Shown: positions 33,653 through 42,889 of the stretch, in pieces
How the letters are laid out: each line of letters starts with the position of its first letter
Position numbering within the stretch: the first letter of the stretch is position 1
Origin: Winogradskya consettensis
GTDB taxonomy: Bacteria; Actinomycetota; Actinomycetes; Mycobacteriales; Micromonosporaceae
Length of the DNA: 64,000 nucleotides
Assembly (NCBI RefSeq): GCF_018332715.1
Contig: NZ_BOQP01000058.1
Coordinates: forward strand, 42,832 to 106,831
Direction of reading: 5' to 3'
Notes under the pieces: generated by a model
The model's input: the letters and a program-made list of their open reading frames with translations, nothing else
What the model was told of the DNA's origin: nothing
Database searches by the model: none
Position numbers and translations under genes: made by a program

Positions 33653-34852
33653 TCAGGGGCGTAGGGCGGTGGTGGATGAGGCTGCTATTGCGGCGCAGAT
33701 GACCAGGGAGGCGAAGGTTAGGACGGTGGTGGCGGGGCCCAGGGCGGTGATGAGGACGCCGGCTAGGAGGGGGGCTGCGGCGGCTATGGAGGTGGCCAGG
33801 ACGATGATGACGCTGACTACTCGGCCTTGGAGGCGGTCGGGGGTTATTGCTGCTTGGTGGCCGAAGAGGGCGGCGTTGGTTGCTGGGCCCAGGAGGACTG
33901 CGAGGCCTAGGGGGATTGCTGCTGCCACGCTGTCGGTCACCAGGGCGCTGGCTGACATCAGGAGGGCTGCTGTCCAGCAGACGGCTCGGATCAGGGCGGG
34001 CAAGGCCAGGCGGCGGTGCAGGGCTGGGGCCAGGACGGCGCCGAGAAGGCCGCCGATTCCGATGACTGTCTCGACTGTGCCGATGATGGCCGGGGGTTTG
34101 TGGTGGGTCTGCATCGTCACGATGATGGTGAAGATGATGCCGTGCAGGGCTAGGTTCAGCGGGGCGACGACCAGCACGATCGTGCGCAGGAACGGGTTGC
34201 CGATCACGAATCGGAAGCCCTCCGCGAGCGCTGTCAGGTGGCCGGAGGTTTCGGCCTCGCGGTCCTCCTGCAGGGGGCGACGGACCATCAGGACGCCGAT
34301 CATCGACGCGAGGAACGTGATGGCGTCGCCGAAGAACGGCAGCGCGTGCGCCACTCCGAACAGCAGGCCACCCAGCGGCGGGCCGGCGAGTGTGGTGCCG
34401 TATGCCCGCGCCTCGTTGCGTGCGACCGCCGTCGGTAGCTGCACTGACGGGACGATCGTGCGCAGCGATGAGTGCTCCGCCGTACCGAAGAAGGCGTTTC
34501 CCACCGATGCCACCACGACCACCGCGACCACGAGGGCGAATGACGCCTGGTGGTGGAGCACCGCGAAGCCGAGGACCAGGTAGGCGACCAGCCGCACCGC
34601 ATCGCAGACCAGCATGATCCGGCGCCGGTCGAACCGGTCGGCGAGCACTCCGGCGGGCAGCCGCGACAGCACCGTCACGACCAGTCCGATCGTGCCCACC
34701 AGGCCCGCGCGGACGGGCGATTGGGTCAGCGCGAGGATGAGCAGCGGGACTGCCAGGCCGGAGACCGCCGTGCCGATGTCGGAAAGGGACTGGCTGACCC
34801 AGAGCAGATTGAACTCCCGGTTGCGCCACAGGGTTGCGGTCGCATCGGCCAT
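33653..34852 (-). CDS. MFS transporter (DHA3/enterobactin-exporter-like)
   Basis: A 399-residue permease with about 12 membrane helices. It begins LWRNREFNLLWVSQSLSDIGTAVS, and the loop between helices 2 and 3 reads GVLADRFDRRRIML, the MFS signature. The family exports drugs, siderophores or peptides by proton antiport. No biosynthetic genes lie next to it, so the cargo is unknown. It is monocistronic; its 3' end runs into the tandem arrays. Confidence 0.85.
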   Translation of the reverse strand: MADATATLWRNREFNLLWVSQSLSDIGTAVSGLAVPLLILALTQSPVRAGLVGTIGLVVTVLSRLPAGVLADRFDRRRIMLVCDAVRLVAYLVLGFAVLHHQASFALVVAVVVVASVGNAFFGTAEHSSLRTIVPSVQLPTAVARNEARAYGTTLAGPPLGGLLFGVAHALPFFGDAITFLASMIGVLMVRRPLQEDREAETSGHLTALAEGFRFVIGNPFLRTIVLVVAPLNLALHGIIFTIIVTMQTHHKPPAIIGTVETVIGIGGLLGAVLAPALHRRLALPALIRAVCWTAALLMSASALVTDSVAAAIPLGLAVLLGPATNAALFGHQAAITPDRLQGRVVSVIIVLATSIAAAAPLLAGVLITALGPATTVLTFASLVICAAIAASSTTALRP

Positions 34853-35102
34853 CCATCGACTCTCGCCGTTGGGATCGAGTCTGTACAGACCGGCGCTCAG
34901 GTCTGTGAAAGACGGCTGCGTGGGCGGCGGACAGCACCACGGTGCTCACCGGTGACAGCTTGGGGAGTCGCTGTAGACCACGGGCTCCGTTGCTGCTGGG
35001 TACGGCGAGTGCGCTCCGGGCGTACACCAAAGGTTGGTGATCTTTTGCATGTCGTTGGGCTTGGGGCTGTTGACGTGGTGGGTTGTCGCTAGCCTTCCGC
35101 GG

Positions 35103-35720
35103 ATGGACATCCGTGCCGCAATCGCCGACGAGCGTCGCCGTATCGCCGATCTGCTCGACTCGCTGCAGCCGAATCAGCTCGGCGCTGCCAGCCTCTGCGG
35201 CGACTGGACCGTGCAGGAGGTTGCCGGGCACCTGCTTGCCGCGCTGGGTAAACCGGACCTGCGTCTGCTCGTGTCGAGCGGGCTCAACCTGCACAAATGG
35301 AACTCGCGCGCGGCGGTGCGTACGGCGGATCGCCCAGTGGCCGAACTCGCGCAGGCGCTGCGCGACAACGCCTACAACGACTTCAAGCCGCCTCTGGTGG
35401 GGTATCCCGGGCAGCTGACCGATCTGCAGGTGCACGGCCAGGACATGCGACGCCCGCTCGGTCTGCCTCATGGTCTGCTGCTCGACCGGTTGAAGGTGTC
35501 GCTGGAGTTCATGGTCAGTGGGAAGGCGTTCGGTTTCGCGCCGAGGCGTCGCCTGGCGGGACTGCGATTCGAGGCTTCTGATCTCAACTGGTTCTCCGGG
35601 ACGGGTCCGTTGGTCGCGGGGCCGGCAGAGGCGCTGCTCATGGCCATGTGTGGCAGACGTGCGGTGCTTTCCGAACTGGACGGCCCCGGCGTGCGAATCC
35701 TCAGCAGCCGCGTCAAGTGA
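35103..35720 (+). CDS. Mycothiol-dependent maleylpyruvate-isomerase-like (DinB/MDMPI) protein
   Basis: A 205-residue member of the MDMPI_N family. SLCGDWTVQEVAGHLLAAL supplies the first metal His (HLL) and DLQVHGQDMRRPLG the second His and acid of the zinc site. Such enzymes use mycothiol, the actinobacterial thiol, for isomerisation or conjugation; the substrate here is unknown. The ATG at 35103 matches the family start; an upstream start at 35034 would add a hydrophobic stretch unlike the family. Confidence 0.85.
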   Translation: MDIRAAIADERRRIADLLDSLQPNQLGAASLCGDWTVQEVAGHLLAALGKPDLRLLVSSGLNLHKWNSRAAVRTADRPVAELAQALRDNAYNDFKPPLVGYPGQLTDLQVHGQDMRRPLGLPHGLLLDRLKVSLEFMVSGKAFGFAPRRRLAGLRFEASDLNWFSGTGPLVAGPAEALLMAMCGRRAVLSELDGPGVRILSSRVK

Positions 35721-35922
35721 TCTCGCGCGCTCCGGCGATCTGGTGCTTCCCGCAGATCTGGGGCGCCTGGGCGGATCATCGTGTCTTGCCGCCCGTCCAT
35801 TGTGGCTCGGCGTGACGACTTTTGCAGCCCTTCGGCGGCCTTCGTCAGGTGTCTGACAGGACACGCCGGGGAGGCGGACACGCCCGGGAAAAACTGTCGG
35901 TGGGGCGCCATACGGTCGCTGC

Positions 35923-36531
35923 ATGAACGACATCGAGCACGCGTCGGAGCACGACCGGCGCCCGCACACCACGTTGGAACGACACCTGACCGTCGGTGCC
36001 CACACCTACCAGATCACCGCGACCGGGACGGGAGAAGAGCAGGTCAGCCTCGTGCTGGCCGGCTGGGATCCGGACGGCAAGGTGGTGAGCGAGATCAGCG
36101 GTGGGATCTCACCGCACGACCTGCCGGCCGTGGCCGACGCGCTGACGTCGACCCTGGCCGGCATTGCCGCCCTCCGCGTCCAACGCAAACAGGCCAAGGC
36201 CACCGTGGTGACGGACAAGCCACGGCGCTATCCCAATCGGGGTGCCCGCTGGTCCGACACGGATGACGCTCGCCTCGTCGCACTCTTCCGGGAGGGCGCG
36301 ACCGAACGAGTTCTGATGGAGGAGTTCGGCCGCAGCCGCGGCGGCATCCGGGCCCGGCTGGAAAGCCTGGGTGAGCTCGAGTCGGACACCGGCTCGGTCT
36401 ACCGCGATCGAGACGGTCGTCGGGAGAGGGAAGCCCCTCCCGACGGGGATACCACTCGCGACGGAGCGCCGCTGCCGGAGGAGGCCGTGTCTGCCGGGCA
36501 GGAGTTGGAGGTCACGGCCGGGGCTAACTGA
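35923..36531 (+). CDS. Protein with Myb/SANT-like DNA-binding helix region
   Basis: A 202-residue protein. The N-terminal half (about 15-90) has beta strands of unknown fold (YQITATGTGEEQVSLVLAGW). Residues of about 105-150 (ARWSDTDDARLVALFREGAT, then LMEEFGRSRGGIRARLESLG) match the three-helix Myb-like region that binds DNA in helicase-associated and GcrA-like proteins. The acidic tail is probably disordered. No family name is certain. It is monocistronic and closed by a 15-bp stem-loop. Confidence 0.65.
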   Translation: MNDIEHASEHDRRPHTTLERHLTVGAHTYQITATGTGEEQVSLVLAGWDPDGKVVSEISGGISPHDLPAVADALTSTLAGIAALRVQRKQAKATVVTDKPRRYPNRGARWSDTDDARLVALFREGATERVLMEEFGRSRGGIRARLESLGELESDTGSVYRDRDGRREREAPPDGDTTRDGAPLPEEAVSAGQELEVTAGAN

Positions 36532-36535
36532 CAAG

Positions 36536-36576
36536 AGGTGCAGGGCCGGCTGGGTATGCCGGCCGGCCCTGCACCT
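36536..36576 (+). terminator. 15-bp perfect stem-loop after the Myb-like gene
   Basis: AGGTGCAGGGCCGGC (36536-36550) pairs exactly with 36562-36576 around an 11-nt loop, starting five bases after the stop codon. No T-run follows, as in many actinobacterial terminators. Confidence 0.75.
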
Positions 36577-36726
36577 GAACGTCCGGCAGTTGGCGGCTGG
36601 CTGGGATGACTGCCGCAGCGAGTGATGTGCCGGCGTACCCACGGTGGGTGGTCTGTGGAGCATCGAGGCTCTGCCGGCCCGGCCGGGCGATAGGTTGCGG
36701 CTCTGTTGCGGGTGGATGGAGGAGTG

Positions 36727-37275
36727 ATGGCTGAGCTGATCGCTGATTTGTTCGTGTCGATCGATGGGTTTGCCCGCGGGGTCGAGGTGGGGCCCTATTT
36801 CGGGTACGGCGGGGAGGAGCTGGACGCCTGGATCACGCGGGAGGTCGGGCGTCCGCAGGTTCTGGTGATGGGGCGGGTGACCTATGAGCTCATGGCGGGG
36901 TTCTCGGTCACGGCTACGGACGCGAACAGCATGAAGACGAACGAGACACCCAAGGTCGTGGTCTCGCGTACGTTGCACGGGCCGCTCGACTGGCAGAACA
37001 CCCGCCTGGTCAGGGATCTTGCCGACGGGATCGGGACACTCAAGCGCGAGTCCGACGTCGTGTTGCGGACGATCGGGAGCCTTTCGCTCGTGCGAGGGCT
37101 CGTGGAGCTCGGCCTGGTCGACCGGCTGAGGGTGATGGTCTTCCCGATGATGATGGGCGTCGACGGCCGCGAGCCCGCGTTCGACGGATTCGCCCGCGGC
37201 GGGTTCGAGCTTGCCGGGACGGAGGTGCTGGATTCGCGGATCGTGCTGCTCGAATACCGGCCGCCCGCGCGCTAG
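36727..37275 (+). CDS. Dihydrofolate-reductase-like (RibD C-terminal) protein
   Basis: A 182-residue reductase-fold protein of the RibD_C/DHFR-like family (LIADLFVSIDGFARG at the start, VLVMGRVTYELMAGF for NADPH, LVELGLVDRLRVMVFPMMMG at the C-terminus). These are stand-alone NADPH-binding proteins of mostly unknown role, not the housekeeping FolA. The ATG at 36727 follows GGAGGAG. The 3' end overlaps the convergent downstream gene by four bases. Confidence 0.85.
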   Translation: MAELIADLFVSIDGFARGVEVGPYFGYGGEELDAWITREVGRPQVLVMGRVTYELMAGFSVTATDANSMKTNETPKVVVSRTLHGPLDWQNTRLVRDLADGIGTLKRESDVVLRTIGSLSLVRGLVELGLVDRLRVMVFPMMMGVDGREPAFDGFARGGFELAGTEVLDSRIVLLEYRPPAR

Positions 37276-37631
37276 CGAAATTCGTGGATGACCTTGATCT
37301 CGCCGACGATGTGATCGTTGAACTCGTCCAGTTCCTCGGCGGGAACCCAGAGCTCGAGGATCGTCGACCCGCCCGCCCGACGCACGGGGTAGCGGTCAGC
37401 GAACGCTGCGTCCAGCTCGAACCGGGTCACGTAGCCCACGCCCGAGGCCGGCACATTCCAGTCCCGCGCAATCTTGATCGCGTAGTCCTCATTGAGAACT
37501 GGATAGAAGATCGGCTGCTCCGGCAGCCGCGGAGGCCAGCGCCGCCACCCCGTAGCCCGCACAAGCTCGACCTCCGTCGGCCCGGTAGGCCGCCACAAGG
37601 TCAACACCGGCACATCCAGCTCCCCATCCAC
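37272..37631 (-). CDS. Conserved protein of unknown function
   Basis: This 119-residue soluble protein is recognisable by the widely conserved run LTLWRPTGPTEVELV, PPRLPEQPIFYPVLNEDYA, IARDWNVPASG and ILELWVPAEELDEFN. Databases sometimes label it an ADP-ribosylation/crystallin-J1 protein, which I regard as unsupported. It is probably a small alpha/beta domain. It stands alone on the minus strand; the start is ATG at 37631. Confidence 0.75.
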   Translation of the reverse strand: MDGELDVPVLTLWRPTGPTEVELVRATGWRRWPPRLPEQPIFYPVLNEDYAIKIARDWNVPASGVGYVTRFELDAAFADRYPVRRAGGSTILELWVPAEELDEFNDHIVGEIKVIHEFR

Positions 37632-37838
37632 CGCGCGAGTCTCTCAGAACCCCCACCCCACGTCCGCCCATATCCACCAGCCACGAGAGACCCTCCATAT
37701 CCAAGGACGGTGTCGACTGAGACCGAAATTGAGACCACTGCGGTGCGGCGAACGCGGGCACCGGCTGGAGCAGAGCAGCAGCAGCAGCGGCAGCGACGAC
37801 GACGTACGATGATTGGCTTCGCTTGGCAGCATAAAAGT

Positions 37839-38087
37839 ATGACCGTCAAGCTGAGCATCAGCGTTCCCGACGACGTAGCCGCTTTCTTGCAAGCCCAAGG
37901 CAACGCCTCCGCCGCCGTGACCGAAGCTGTCCGCCAAATGCTCCCCGAGGCTCGGCGCGCACGCCAACGCAGTGCCGCCGTGGCCTACGGGGAATACCTA
38001 CGGCGGCGCACCACGGATCAAGCCGGTACAGACGCCGCCCTGATCGAAAGCAGCAACGACATCGCACTCCGCGACGCGCAGTGGTGA
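37839..38087 (+). CDS. Antitoxin-like ribbon-helix-helix protein
   Basis: An 82-residue protein. The first strand KLSISVPDDVAAFLQAQG and the helix SAAVTEAVRQMLP form a ribbon-helix-helix DNA-binding domain, and the charged C-terminus would wrap and inhibit a toxin. The ATG at 37839 lies in AT-rich context; longer readings upstream cross noncoding DNA. Its stop overlaps the GTG of the toxin remnant as GTGA, the standard TA arrangement. The antitoxin frame is intact although the toxin is not. Confidence 0.75.
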   Translation: MTVKLSISVPDDVAAFLQAQGNASAAVTEAVRQMLPEARRARQRSAAVAYGEYLRRRTTDQAGTDAALIESSNDIALRDAQW

Positions 38088-38397
38088 ACCGCGGCCAGAT
38101 CTGGACACTTTTGCGCGGCAGTAGTCAACACCACGTCCTGATTATCAGCAACGACGAATACAACTCCGTCGAGTAATTAGCCGTATGGGCCCTCGCTGTC
38201 GTGCGCGACGTCCCGCACCCAAACCAGCTGGCAGTCCGCCTCAGCCCAGTCGACCCCTGAGCGGGGCATTCGTCCGGATCCACAGCGTTGTCCAGATCCT
38301 TGACCGCAAGGTCATCCGCGACAACCAGGGCTTCGTCTCCCCCGACACGATGAACACCGTGGAAGCCCAATTCCGGGAATTCCTGGACCTGCCCTAA
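38084..38397 (+). pseudogene. Broken MazF/PemK-like toxin gene
   Basis: The first 30 codons read MNRGQIWTLLRGSSQHHVLI, the start of a MazF/PemK-type mRNA interferase, then meet TAA at 38174. In the same frame the similarity resumes (LAVWALAVVRDVPHPNQLAV) until TGA at about 38261. A shift of one base at the CCCC before it restores LSGAFVRIHSVVQILDRK and a proper C-terminus ending at 38397. One nonsense mutation and one single-base loss explain the present state. Restoring both would give about 103 residues, a normal MazF length. The antitoxin upstream remains open. Confidence 0.8.
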
Positions 38398-38479
38398 TAA
38401 GGCAAATCCCCAGGCCCGCGAAGGCGAAAACGCGCCCAACCCAGCGCTGCTCGAGCGAAGCGAAGACCACCCACCAACG

Positions 38480-38611
38480 CAGCGCGACCACCACAACGCA
38501 GCGCGACCACCCCACCCAGCGCGACCACCACAACGCAGCGCGACCACCACAACGCAGCGCGACCACCACAACGCAGCGCGACCAATCCACCCAGCGCGAC
38601 GACCGCAACGC
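38480..38611. repeat. 19-bp tandem repeat array
   Basis: About seven units of CAGCGCGACCACCACAACG, some exact (38480, 38517, 38536, 38555) and some variant, lie between the toxin remnant and tRNA-Val. The rest of the 300-bp interval holds no gene. Confidence 0.88.
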
Positions 38612-38697
38612 GGGGTGTCCGGGGGCTCGGCCCCCGGAGCAAACATAACGAGAGTCCCAGGTCCGAGCGTTACGCGGACAGAGTCCTCCGACTCTCG

Positions 38698-38769
38698 TGG
38701 GCGCGGTAGGTTTCGAACCTACGACCCCTCGCTTGTAAGGCGAGTGCTCTCCCACTGAGCTACGCGCCC
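38698..38769 (-). tRNA. tRNA-Val (anticodon UAC)
   Basis: The minus strand gives a complete cloverleaf of 72 nt: acceptor GGGCGCG pairs with CGCGCCC, the D-arm carries AGCTC/GAGC, the anticodon stem CTCGC/GCGAG holds loop CTTACAA (anticodon TAC, valine), and the T-arm is GTAGG-TTCGAAA-CCTAC. The discriminator is A and CCA is not encoded. Confidence 0.97.
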
Positions 38770-38853
38770 GGCTCCGTCCCCGCGCTCGTCAGGGCGCGGG
38801 GCGTACCGGAGTGGTTATCTTACCTTGGTGGGGCTGGTGGGTCTTCTCCGGCT

Positions 38854-39318
38854 TCAGAGGATGAGGTCCTTGAGGGTTTCGCGCCAGGTGGTCTGGTCGC
38901 GGGCTTCTCCGGGGCCTTGCATCTGGGCGTAGCGGACGGCGCCTTCCTTGTCGATGATGAAGGTGCCGCGGTTAGCGAAGCCGGATTGGGTGTTGAAGAC
39001 GCCGTAGGACTGGGCGACCGCGCCGTGCGGCCAGAAGTCCGCGAGGAGCGGGAAGGTGAAGCCCTCGCGGTCTGCCCAGATCTTGTGGCTGTAGGTGGAG
39101 TCGACACTTGCCGTCAACACCTGGATGTAGTCGTTCGAGTACTCAGAGTAGTGCTCTTGGATCTCTGAGAGCTCGCCCTGGCAGGTGCCGGAGAACGCCA
39201 AGGGGTAGAAGACCAGGAGTACGGCTTTGCGGCCGCGGAAGTCCGAGAGGGTGACCTCCTGGTTGTTCTGGTCCTTGAGCGTGAAGTCCGGCGCCTCTGT
39301 GCCCACGTCGATCGGCAT
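38854..39318 (-). CDS. ahpE: One-cysteine peroxiredoxin AhpE
   Basis: A 154-residue thiol peroxidase that reduces peroxides. The peroxidatic cysteine is C46 in PLAFSGTCQGEL (PxxxTxxC pattern), with Thr and an Arg further on completing the site. It is the only cysteine, as in the mycobacterial 1-Cys AhpE, so recycling needs an external thiol such as mycothiol/mycoredoxin. It lies next to tRNA-Val and DUF3052, as in other Actinobacteria. Confidence 0.92.
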   Translation of the reverse strand: MPIDVGTEAPDFTLKDQNNQEVTLSDFRGRKAVLLVFYPLAFSGTCQGELSEIQEHYSEYSNDYIQVLTASVDSTYSHKIWADREGFTFPLLADFWPHGAVAQSYGVFNTQSGFANRGTFIIDKEGAVRYAQMQGPGEARDQTTWRETLKDLIL

Positions 39319-39381
39319 CGGTCAACGATAGCCAAAAGGCCGCGCGGCGGCTGGTACCGCGCGGCTGACGAAGCGGAAGGG

Positions 39382-39813
39382 TTACTTCTTCTTCGCCCCG
39401 CGGGAGGACACCAGGCGGGCAGCGGTCCAGTCCGTGCCCGCGTTCACCGTGGAGGTCTGCTGAAGGCCGGCGGCCGGCGCGTTCTCGCTGACCTCGCTGG
39501 GTTCGACATGGCCGTCGCGGCCTGCCTTGGGGGTCAGGAGCCACACCACGCCACTGTCGGCTAGGGGGCTCAAAGCGTCCGTGAGCAGTTCGAACAGGTC
39601 ACCGTCGCCGTCGCGGTACCAAAGCAGTACCGCGTCGACCACCTCATCGGTGTCCTCGTCGACCAACTCGCCCACGCGTTCGGTCAGGGCATCACGGAGA
39701 TCCTCGTCTACGTCATCGTCGTAGCCCATCTCCATGACCACCATGCTCGGCTCGAAGCCGAACCGGTCCGCCAGGCTGCGTACGCCGTCGGCCTGACCAG
39801 CGGTCGCGCTCAC
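39382..39813 (-). CDS. DUF3052 protein (Rv2239c-like)
   Basis: A 143-residue small acidic protein of the DUF3052 family: SLADRFGFEPSMVVMEMGYDDDVDED at the start and LLWYRDGDGDLFELLTDAL in the middle. It is conserved among Actinobacteria beside aceE and ahpE. Function is unknown; the fold may resemble a small ligand-binding or regulatory protein. The C-terminal tail (AARLVSSRGAKKK) is basic. Confidence 0.9.
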   Translation of the reverse strand: MSATAGQADGVRSLADRFGFEPSMVVMEMGYDDDVDEDLRDALTERVGELVDEDTDEVVDAVLLWYRDGDGDLFELLTDALSPLADSGVVWLLTPKAGRDGHVEPSEVSENAPAAGLQQTSTVNAGTDWTAARLVSSRGAKKK

Positions 39814-39908
39814 TGTCTAATTCCTCCTTGCTGTTCACGACAACTTTGTGGGGGTAGTCCACACACTCGGCGCCTTGTGCGCAAGTGGCGCACCGAGTGT
39901 GTGGCAAT

Positions 39909-42176
39909 CTATCGCGTCAGCAGGGCATGGGCACCCTGTGTGATGGCATCTTCCCCGATCAGGACCAGTTGCGCTGCCGGACCGAGCGGAACGGGTGAAT
40001 CAACCGAGGCGATCCGGCGGACCGCGCCGACGAATCCGCCGTCCACCAGAGCGGCCAGAATTCCCTCGCCGACCCCGCCTGAGCGGCGGGTTTCGTCGAC
40101 GATGAGGACCCGGCCGGTCGCCGAGGCCTCGCGGACGAGGTCGGCAACCGGGAGCGGGCTCAGCCAGCGCAGATCCACCACCCGGGAACCGTATCCTTCC
40201 GCGGCGAGTTGGGCGGCGACGCGCAGCGACATGCGCACGCCGTTTCCGAAGGTCAGGATCGTGAGGTCCTCCGCCGAGCCGACCGGATAGGTGCGGGCGC
40301 GGCCGACGGGGATGTGCGCGCCGACCCAGTCGCCGGGCGGCGCGTAGGGGGCGAGCCATTCGTTGTCTCCCTGCTGGAACAGGTCGCGGGTGTGGTAGAG
40401 CGCGATGGGCTCGAGAAACACGCTCACCGTGCCGTCCACGGCCGCGGCGGCCAGGCAGGAGCGCAGGAGCGGGGCCGCGTCGGCCGGGCGGGAGGGGACG
40501 GCCAGCACCAGGCCGGGCACGTCGCGCAGGACGGCGACCGAGTTGTCGTTGTGGAAGTGGCCGCCGAAATTCTGCTGGTAGGCGAGGCCGGCGACGCGCA
40601 CCACCATCGGGTTGCGGAACGCTCCCTGCGAGAAGAACGCCATGGTGGCCGCCTCGCCGCGGAGCTGGTCCTCGGCGTTGTGCAGATATGCCAGATATTG
40701 GATCTCGGGGATCGGGAGCAGGCCGGCGAGCCCGGCGCCCAGGCCGAGGCCGAGGATGGATGTCTCGTCGAGCAGGGTGTCGAAGACCCGGGTGGCCCCG
40801 AAACGCTCGCGCAGGTTCTTCGTCACACCGTAGACACCGCCCTTGACCGCGACGTCCTCGCCGAAGAGCAGCGCTCCCGGATGGGCGAGCAGCGCGTCGG
40901 TCAGGGTGGCGTTGATCGTCTGGGCGAGGGTCAGCGGGCCTGCCCGTTCGGGCAGTTTCCCGCCGAAGGCCTGGGAGCGCAGCGCCGAACCGGCCCCGTT
41001 GGCCCGGGTGGCGGTGTCGGTGATGTGTTTCGAGGTACGCAATGGGCGCCGGGTGGCCAGCGGCGCCGCGACCTCCGCCGCGGTGGCGAGCTTGGGCTCC
41101 CCGAGCACCTCCTCGGCCACCTTGCGGACCTGCCAGCCGAGCTCGTCGTAACGCGAGATCAGGTCGTCGGGCGTGGCGAACCCGCCCTCGATCAGCAGGC
41201 GCGCGGTGCCGATCAGAGGATCGCGGGCCAGGTCGCGGCTGATCTCGTCGGCCGCGCGATAGGCCACCTCGGCGTCCGCCCCCGCATGCCCCATCAGCCG
41301 CACCACGGACAGGTGCAGGACGGCGGGTTTGCGCTGCTCACGAACCCAGTCGGCGGCTTCTCGGGCGGTGTCGTAGGCGGCGGCCAGATCGGTGCCGTCG
41401 GCGGCGAAGTAGCGCAGGCCGGGGCGCGAGCTGAGCGCGGCGGCCACCCAGCCCTCGGGCGAGGAGACGCTGATGCCGAAGCCGTTGTCCTCGCAGACCA
41501 GCAGCAGCGGTAGGTCCTGCCCGAGATGCTCGTAGTAGCCGGCGGTGTTGAACGCGGCGGTGGCCGTGGCGTGGTTGACCGACGCGTCGCCGAACGACGC
41601 GACCACGATCGCGTCGGCGGGCCAGGAGGAGTCGGCGCCCTTGAGCGAGGGGGCCAGCGCGAGGCCGACCGCCCGCGGCAGGTGCGAGGCGATGGTGGAC
41701 GTCGTCGGGATGATCGCCAGATCGGACCGGCCGAAGACCTTGTGCCGGCCGCCGGAGATCGGCTCCAGCGAGGAGGCCACGATGCCGCGGAGGACGTCGC
41801 GGGCGGCATCCAGAAGGAAATCCCCTGCAGAAGCAGCTGAAGCAGCGCGGACACAGTAGAAAGCGCCGGAGCGGTAGTGGAGCAGGGCAGGATCGTCCGG
41901 GCGCAGCACGGCCGCGACGGCGGCGTTTCCCTCGTGGCCGGACGACCCGATGGTGTAGAAACCCTCGTTGAAGCTGCGCAGCCAGCGCGCGGCGAGGTCG
42001 AGGTGGCGGCTGGTGAGCTGGGCGTCGAAGAGCTCCCGGGCCCGCTCACCGGTGAGTGCGGAACCTTCGCGGACCGGTTCGCCGGGCGCGCGCATCGGGT
42101 CGCGCGGCTGCAAGGCCGAGACCGCGTCGCGGAAACGCTCGTCGAGTTGTTGAGGCGTGGTCACGCGAACCAGCAT
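39909..42176 (-). CDS. Fused E1 alpha/beta 2-oxoacid dehydrogenase (TPP-dependent)
   Basis: This 755-residue fusion carries E1-alpha (about 1-400) followed by E1-beta (about 430-755), normally two subunits of branched-chain or acetoin/pyruvate dehydrogenases. In the alpha part, VVASFGDASVNHATATAAFN is the TPP/Mg2+ site, and TSKHITDT links the halves. The beta part has LLFGEDVAVKGGVYGVTKNL and ends LSPLPVADLVREASATGRVLIVDETRRSGG. It decarboxylates a 2-oxoacid and passes the acyl group to an E2, which is not nearby. The ATG at 42176 follows AAGG; a GTG at 42164 is an alternative. Confidence 0.88.
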   Translation of the reverse strand: MLVRVTTPQQLDERFRDAVSALQPRDPMRAPGEPVREGSALTGERARELFDAQLTSRHLDLAARWLRSFNEGFYTIGSSGHEGNAAVAAVLRPDDPALLHYRSGAFYCVRAASAASAGDFLLDAARDVLRGIVASSLEPISGGRHKVFGRSDLAIIPTTSTIASHLPRAVGLALAPSLKGADSSWPADAIVVASFGDASVNHATATAAFNTAGYYEHLGQDLPLLLVCEDNGFGISVSSPEGWVAAALSSRPGLRYFAADGTDLAAAYDTAREAADWVREQRKPAVLHLSVVRLMGHAGADAEVAYRAADEISRDLARDPLIGTARLLIEGGFATPDDLISRYDELGWQVRKVAEEVLGEPKLATAAEVAAPLATRRPLRTSKHITDTATRANGAGSALRSQAFGGKLPERAGPLTLAQTINATLTDALLAHPGALLFGEDVAVKGGVYGVTKNLRERFGATRVFDTLLDETSILGLGLGAGLAGLLPIPEIQYLAYLHNAEDQLRGEAATMAFFSQGAFRNPMVVRVAGLAYQQNFGGHFHNDNSVAVLRDVPGLVLAVPSRPADAAPLLRSCLAAAAVDGTVSVFLEPIALYHTRDLFQQGDNEWLAPYAPPGDWVGAHIPVGRARTYPVGSAEDLTILTFGNGVRMSLRVAAQLAAEGYGSRVVDLRWLSPLPVADLVREASATGRVLIVDETRRSGGVGEGILAALVDGGFVGAVRRIASVDSPVPLGPAAQLVLIGEDAITQGAHALLTR

Positions 42177-42325
42177 TGCCGACCTTGGCCACCCCCGCCA
42201 CCGCGCAAGCGCGTCCTGTGGATAACGGACGTCGATAACGTGCGCCTGTGGATAACCGCGTTCGCCTGCGGACAGGCACAACCGCGTGGTGAGCTACGAA
42301 CGTCTCCGTGTAAGACTTCCCCCTC

Positions 42326-42727
42326 ATGGACACCACCGTGATCACCGTCCGGACCGGTTCGAAGCCGGTGGTCCGCGACATCACGGGCGAAGCGGAGCTG
42401 TTCGTCCGCGGCCGCGGCGACGGCCTGCTGCACGTCTTCGTCCCGCATGCCACCGCCGGGCTGGCGATCATCGAGACCGGCGCCGGATCCGACGAGGACC
42501 TGCTCACGGCCATCGACGAGCTGCTGCCGGCGCAGGACAAGTGGCGGCACCGGCACGGTTCGCGCGGGCATGGTCGTGACCACGTTCTCCCTGCCTGGAT
42601 CCCCCCGTACGCGTCACTGCCGGTGATCGGCGGACGCATCGCGCTGGGCACCTGGCAGTCCATCTGCCTCGTCGACCCGAACGGCGACAACCCCGAACGC
42701 CAGGTCCGGTTCAGTTTTCTGGGATGA
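42326..42727 (+). CDS. yjbQ: YjbQ-family (UPF0047) protein
   Basis: A 133-residue protein of the YjbQ family, some members of which have weak thiamine-phosphate synthase activity. Conserved residues are visible in HVFVPHATAGLAIIE, in the His-rich loop (KWRHRH, GHGRDH), and in ALGTWQSICLVD. It forms trimers in known structures. It is divergent from the fused E1 gene and precedes aceE; both use thiamine diphosphate, though the link is only suggestive. Confidence 0.9.
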   Translation: MDTTVITVRTGSKPVVRDITGEAELFVRGRGDGLLHVFVPHATAGLAIIETGAGSDEDLLTAIDELLPAQDKWRHRHGSRGHGRDHVLPAWIPPYASLPVIGGRIALGTWQSICLVDPNGDNPERQVRFSFLG

Positions 42728-42889
42728 AGCAGTCAGCAGCAAAAGTAGTTACTGCCCAGTACGTGTGTCCCATGTCGCGCAGCAGGACGGTAGGCGTGAC
42801 GACAGGCACCGGGAGGGGGCAGGATGGAACCATTGCCGTGCGACTCACACAATGGGCGTACGGTCCGACACCGACCAAGAGGAATGCCT

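Noticed and set aside
32994..36005. A 1003-codon open frame on the minus strand
   Set aside because: It crosses GC-rich tandem arrays and runs antisense or out of frame through the MFS and DinB-like genes; its length is an artefact of repeat composition.
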